From the NCBI GenBank assembly GCA_902500785.1, contig CABVRW010000032.1, forward strand, positions 4,450-39,159: a DNA stretch of 34,710 nt. Direction: 5' to 3'. Origin of the DNA: an uncultured Nitrospira sp. (GTDB taxonomy: Bacteria; Nitrospirota; Nitrospiria; Nitrospirales; Nitrospiraceae). Every line of letters starts with the position of its first letter. Positions within the stretch are counted from its first letter, which is position 1. A model generated the notes under the pieces. It ran no database searches and was not told where the DNA came from. It saw only the letters and a list, made by a program, of their open reading frames with translations. Positions 31,176 to 34,710 of the stretch are shown in pieces. The position numbers and the translations under genes are program-made.

Positions 31176-33356
31176 ATGCCCAAGGAACGATCGAAACCAA
31201 CCAATAAGAAGCTTCGCGAACTCGAACAGGCCAAGGAAGAGTCCCATGACCAGCACTTGACCACGAATCAGGGGCTCCGCATCAACGACGACCAGAATAG
31301 CTTGAAGGCCGGGGCGCGTGGGCCCTCGCTGCTGGAAGATTTTATTCTCCGTGAAAAAATCACCCACTTCGATCACGAACGCATCCCGGAACGGGTGGTC
31401 CATGCGAGGGGGTCGGCCGCCCATGGATATTTTCAAGTCTATAAACCGATGGCTCACTTGACCAGGGCCAAATTTCTTCAAGACCCTTCGGCCCGGACGC
31501 CGGTCTTTGTGCGGTTCTCCACGGTGGCCGGCTCGCGCGGTTCCACCGACTTGGCCCGGGATGTGCGGGGGTTCGCGGTAAAGTTCTACACGGAGGAAGG
31601 GAATTACGATCTAGTGGGCAACAACATGCCCGTCTTTTTCATTCAGGATGCCGTGAAATTCCCCGACCTTATCCATGCGGTAAAGCCGGAGCCGCACAAT
31701 GAGATCCCTCAGGCGGCGTCGGCCCATGACACGTTCTGGGATTTTATTTCACTGATGCCGGAATCGATGCACATGATCATGTGGGTCATGTCCGATCGCG
31801 CCATCCCTCGGAGCTTCCGTATGATGGAAGGGTTCGGCGTCCATACCTTTCGGTTCGTGAACGACCAGGGCGTCGGCCGATTCGTCAAGTTTCACTGGAA
31901 ACCCCTCCTGGGCGTCCATTCGGTGCTCTGGGACGAGGCACAGAAGATTTCAGGATTGGATCCCGATTTCCTCCGCCGCGACCTGTGGGAGGCGATTGAA
32001 GCCGGAAACTATCCCGAGTGGGAGCTTGGGGTCCAGGTGGTGGAAGAGAAGGACGAACAGAAGTTCGAATTCGATCTCCTCGACCCGACCAAGCTCATTC
32101 CGGAGGAAGTGGTCCCCGTGATGCGCATCGGAAAAATGACGCTCGATCGGAATCCGGACAATTTTTTCGCGGAAACCGAGCAGGTTGCCTTCCATCCGGG
32201 GCATCTCGTGCCGGGCATCGATTTCACCAACGATCCTTTGTTACAGGGGCGGCTCTTTTCCTACACGGATACCCAGCTCATCCGCTTGGGAGGGCCGAAC
32301 TTCCATGAGATTCCCATCAATCGCCCTGTCGCGCCGCTGCACAACAATCAACGGGACGGTCATATGCGGCAGACCATCAATGTCGGGGAGTCGAGTTATC
32401 ACCCGAACTCGGTAGGGGGTGGATGCCCGATGCAGGCTAAGGCGGATATGGGCGGCTTTCTTAGTTATGCGGAAAAGCTGATCGGCTCGAAAGTCCGGGA
32501 ACGGAGCAAGAGTTTCTTCGATCACTTCAGCCAGGCGGCTCTGTTCTATCGAAGTCAGTCCGCCCCCGAGCAGGAACACATGGTCCAGGCATTGCAGTTT
32601 GAGCTTGGGAAGGTGGACAGGCCTGCCATCCGGGAACGCATGGTCGGTCTGCTCGCGCATGTCGACAAGACCCTCGCGACACGTGTTGCCGCTGGACTAG
32701 GACTGCCGGTGATGAAGCTCGAAGGAACCCTGAATCTGAGCATTCCCGCGGATGGCGATCCGAGAGACTATCAGCCAAAGCGTGCCGCGGCGACGAGTGA
32801 AAAATCGTCGGCATTGAGCATGGTGCTGGCACCGAAAGAAGGAATTCGGACCAGGAAGATCGCGGTACTCGCCGCCGACGGGGTCGATGGTGATGCCCTG
32901 TCGACAATGCAGACGGCGCTGAAGGCGGCAGGGGCTCAAGCGATGTTGGTAGCGCCGAGATCGGGCAGCCTGAAGACGGCTCAAGGCCGCGAGGTGAAGA
33001 TCGACTTCAGCCTGCTGACCACGGGATCGGTCCTGTTTGACGCCGTCTACATACCGGGCGGCGAGCAGAGCGTCAACACGCTTCTGCGAACACCCAAGGC
33101 GCAGATGTTCGTGCAGGAAGCCTACTTGCATTGCAAGGCCATCGCCGCCGTTGCCGCGGGCGTCGATGTCGTCCAACACGCGATCACAGCGCCGGGCATG
33201 CCCAACTCAAACGAGAAGAGCGGAGACTTTCAGCAAGACGAAGGACTGGTCGTGGCGCGAGACGCTTCCGCCAAGCAGGTCGCGGCACGGTTCATCAAAG
33301 CCATTGAACCGCATCGCCATTGGGCGCGGGAGAAGGCGCTGGCCTCCCCTCTCTAA
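31176..33356 (+). CDS. katE: Large-subunit (clade II) catalase, HPII type
   Basis: This 726-residue heme enzyme breaks hydrogen peroxide into water and oxygen. The catalytic His76 stands in [13 protein letters not shown], Asn149 in [16 protein letters not shown], and the heme-ligand Tyr363 in [15 protein letters not shown]; the spacings equal those of E. coli HPII. His340 ([11 protein letters not shown]) matches HPII His392, which bonds to the heme Tyr, suggesting heme d. After the core, residues from about 570 form the extra flavodoxin/GATase1-like domain of large catalases ([34 protein letters not shown]). GAAGGA precedes ATG 31176. It follows hemerythrin closely. A strong 12-bp hairpin lies after the stop. 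Confidence 0.97.
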   Translation: MPKERSKPTNKKLRELEQAKEESHDQHLTTNQGLRINDDQNSLKAGARGPSLLEDFILREKITHFDHERIPERVVHARGSAAHGYFQVYKPMAHLTRAKFLQDPSARTPVFVRFSTVAGSRGSTDLARDVRGFAVKFYTEEGNYDLVGNNMPVFFIQDAVKFPDLIHAVKPEPHNEIPQAASAHDTFWDFISLMPESMHMIMWVMSDRAIPRSFRMMEGFGVHTFRFVNDQGVGRFVKFHWKPLLGVHSVLWDEAQKISGLDPDFLRRDLWEAIEAGNYPEWELGVQVVEEKDEQKFEFDLLDPTKLIPEEVVPVMRIGKMTLDRNPDNFFAETEQVAFHPGHLVPGIDFTNDPLLQGRLFSYTDTQLIRLGGPNFHEIPINRPVAPLHNNQRDGHMRQTINVGESSYHPNSVGGGCPMQAKADMGGFLSYAEKLIGSKVRERSKSFFDHFSQAALFYRSQSAPEQEHMVQALQFELGKVDRPAIRERMVGLLAHVDKTLATRVAAGLGLPVMKLEGTLNLSIPADGDPRDYQPKRAAATSEKSSALSMVLAPKEGIRTRKIAVLAADGVDGDALSTMQTALKAAGAQAMLVAPRSGSLKTAQGREVKIDFSLLTTGSVLFDAVYIPGGEQSVNTLLRTPKAQMFVQEAYLHCKAIAAVAAGVDVVQHAITAPGMPNSNEKSGDFQQDEGLVVARDASAKQVAARFIKAIEPHRHWAREKALASPL

Positions 33357-33384
33357 GCGGAAGGAAGCGAGAGAGCATCCTCTG

Positions 33385-33417
33385 CTGCAGGCCTGGGTCC
33401 TATCTCCAGGCCTGCAG
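33385..33417 (+). terminator. 12-bp perfect hairpin after katE
   Basis: CTGCAGGCCTGG (33385-33396) and CCAGGCCTGCAG (33406-33417) pair perfectly around a 9-base loop, 28 bases after the katE stop. No T-run follows, so it may stop transcription with help or protect the mRNA 3' end. It also lies downstream of the small minus-strand gene, so it could serve both directions. Confidence 0.5.
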
Positions 33418-33449
33418 TGAGCTGCGCGGTCGTCCGTTGAAAAGTTTCC

Positions 33450-33530
33450 TCAGAATCCAATGACTCCGAATAGCCACAAGACCAGCACGAGACTTAACGG
33501 TGCGCCGAGTAACCACAGCAAAATAGGCAT
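33450..33530 (-). CDS. 26-residue single-TM peptide
   Basis: On the minus strand ATG 33530 opens a 26-codon frame reading MPILLWLLGAPLSLVLVLWL and then FGVIGF, ending at TGA 33452-33450. It is one hydrophobic helix from end to end. GGAG stands eight bases before the ATG. Very short membrane peptides of the form 'LLWL-G-x-P...V-L-W-L-x-G-V' are known in many bacteria as unnamed proteins. It lies between two strong inverted repeats. Function is unknown; it could be an accessory or stress-linked membrane peptide. Confidence 0.5.
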   Translation of the reverse strand: MPILLWLLGAPLSLVLVLWLFGVIGF

Positions 33531-33561
33531 AGTCGAGTCTCCAGTTCATTTGAGGACAATG

Positions 33562-33613
33562 ATCGGGAAGGAAAGGACAACGATCTATTTAGGGCTCGCC
33601 CTTCCTTCCCGAT
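33562..33613. repeat. 12-bp inverted repeat upstream of the 26-residue peptide gene
   Basis: ATCGGGAAGGAA (33562-33573) and TTCCTTCCCGAT (33602-33613) form a perfect 12-bp stem around 28 bases. It lies upstream of the small minus-strand gene, within its probable leader. It might be an operator or a long RNA hairpin. Confidence 0.45.
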
Positions 33614-34189
33614 TGTGCGGACACCTCCGATGGGTACGGGCGCGGAGATGTGCGCGGTAATGTATGCTTGAGGTTGCATCAGAAGACGCACAATAAGAAC
33701 TAGAAGAATCCCTGGGTGGACCACTATTCTGTCCCCTGGCGGCGAATATCTCGGTCGGTGCCTCCGCACTCTTGACTCACCGGCGTGAGGGGGCCTATCG
33801 TAATCAAGTGGGGGGAGATAACGCCCCGAGGGAATATGTACTAAAAGGGGATTGAGTGTTGAGGATGGTGTGCATGCCCAGCTTGTACTGGGAAGCCTGA
33901 AATCCTCCCGAGATCTCCGCCGTATCTACCTCTCCTCGGTAGGTGCGTCCTCCTCCCACCCAAACTTCCTTCAGACCCTCGTCCCGTCGATTCTTTCCTT
34001 TCCCATTGGACCACATCGGCTTCGCACGGCAGGCGCGAGGCCTGTGTCTCCGGCAGTAGATGACGCCGAGAATGCGCTCAAGGCTTGACTCTCCTTCCCG
34101 TTCCCTGTAAACGACGATGAGTGTACGTATCGTTCAGTGTGCATCCTGTTGATCCGTTCCGGTACGAATTTGCTTGCGTGAGAGGTTGA
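33614..34189. other. Intergenic region before the topoisomerase VI gene
   Basis: No convincing gene is seen in this stretch. A possible promoter TTGACT-18-TATCGT (33772-33777 and 33796-33801) would read to the right. A 70-codon minus-strand frame (33804-34016) reads more protein-like than most chance frames (GGGRTYRGEVDTAEISGGFQ) but has no Shine-Dalgarno and no known domain. A small GC hairpin CAGGC-GCGAG-GCCTG occurs near 34030-34045. No tRNA or known RNA motif was recognised. Confidence 0.5.
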
Positions 34190-34710
34190 ATGGCCACCAA
34201 GACATCATCGCGGCATCATGAGTCCCCCGTGCCTCCGTCCCCATCCGAATCCACAGTCTCCGAGTCGGGCGCATCACGAAAAAAACCGTCGCTCATCGAG
34301 AAATCCACGTCTGCGGTCACGGCTGTCGAAATGGGAGCACGGCAACGGGAAATTTCCGTCTCCGAATTCTTCACGAAGAATCGGCATCTCCTGGGGTTCG
34401 ACAATCCCAGAAAGGCGTTGCTGACCTGCGTGAAAGAAGCCGTGGATAACTCGCTGGATGCGTGCGAAGAGGCAGGCATTCTGCCTGATGTGACGGTGAG
34501 GCTTGAAACAGTCACGAACGGGCAGGCGCCCGTTGCGCCGAGTCAGGCCACGCGCTTCCGGATCACGGTGACCGATAACGGACCGGGCATTGTGCGTCAG
34601 CAGATTCCACGGGTGTTTGCGAAATTGCTGTACGGCTCGAAATTTCATCGCATGCGGATGAGCCGGGGGCAACAAGGCATCGGTATTTCTGCCGCCGGAA
34701 TGTATGGCCA
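34190..34710 (+). CDS. top6B: DNA topoisomerase VI subunit B (partial, 5' end)
   Basis: The ATG at 34190, with GAGAGG upstream, opens a frame that runs off the window (173 complete codons seen). After a polar Ser/Pro-rich extension of about 50 residues comes ISVSEFFTKNRHLLGFDNPR, the start of the GHKL ATPase domain. The Bergerat motifs are KEAVDNSLDACEEAGI (Glu83 general base, Asn87 for Mg), DNGPGI (129-134) and the glycine-rich RGQQGIGISAAGMYG (159-173). The N-terminal FF-x-x-N-x-x-x-L-G-F-x and KLLYGSKFHR blocks separate it from GyrB, MutL and Hsp90. Topo VI is an ATP-dependent type IIB enzyme, mainly archaeal. Subunit A should lie just beyond the window. Confidence 0.93.
   Translation, partial: MATKTSSRHHESPVPPSPSESTVSESGASRKKPSLIEKSTSAVTAVEMGARQREISVSEFFTKNRHLLGFDNPRKALLTCVKEAVDNSLDACEEAGILPDVTVRLETVTNGQAPVAPSQATRFRITVTDNGPGIVRQQIPRVFAKLLYGSKFHRMRMSRGQQGIGISAAGMYG

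Noticed and set aside
33804-34016. 70-codon minus-strand frame before the topoisomerase gene
   Set aside because: It reads somewhat like protein, but has no Shine-Dalgarno, no domain and no coupled neighbour. It is left as an open question in the intergenic entry.

Overview
The window is GC-rich bacterial chromosome from a Gram-negative (diderm) organism. It has lipoprotein sorting genes (lnt, lolC/E, lolD), an outer-membrane beta-barrel protein and at least seven predicted lipoproteins. The gene mix (bacterial topoisomerase VI B subunit, dodecin, large clade II catalase, hemerythrin, PilZ and PAS/GAF sensors) best fits Nitrospirota, probably Nitrospira. That assignment is inference from gene content; no rRNA or other marker is present. 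No tRNA, rRNA, CRISPR array, insertion sequence or phage gene was seen.

Layout. (1) 1-2910, minus strand: a MoxR-like AAA+ ATPase, a 632-residue protein of unknown function and the start of a third gene, tightly spaced. (2) 3017-11022, plus strand: a tryptophan operon. It is headed by a LysM lipoprotein and continues trpE, trpG, trpD, trpC, an embedded small lipoprotein, trpF, trpB and trpA, ending in a GC-rich stem-loop. (3) 11208-12284: a GAF-domain protein, convergent with a minus-strand pair (outer-membrane protein and LpoB/CsgG-like lipoprotein) that has a good sigma-70 promoter. (4) 14222-20570, minus strand: lnt, prfB, lysS, lolC/E and lolD, tightly packed. prfB carries the classical +1 programmed frameshift site. 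(5) 20571-21570: a gene-poor kilobase with at most one small secreted protein. (6) 21571-22696: a two-TM protein of unknown function and a 40-residue single-TM protein. (7) 22815-24271, minus strand: PilZ and VanZ-like genes joined by ATGA, and a flavin-binding PNPOx-like protein. (8) 24445-26509, plus strand: a BamE-like lipoprotein followed by three tandem paralogous lipoproteins. (9) 26659-29278, plus strand: dodecin, a 58-residue conserved protein, a frameshifted response regulator, a three-PAS protein without an output domain, and a small membrane protein. (10) 29311-30444, minus strand: a YihY/BrkB membrane protein. (11) 30618-33356: hemerythrin plus catalase, an oxygen/peroxide defence pair. 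(12) 33357-34710: mostly non-coding DNA with two long inverted repeats and a 26-residue membrane peptide gene, then the start of topoisomerase VI subunit B.

The most unusual points are the lipoprotein genes woven into the trp operon, the tandem lipoprotein paralogue cluster, the broken receiver domain beside an output-less PAS protein, the topoisomerase VI gene in a bacterium, and several very small membrane-protein genes.
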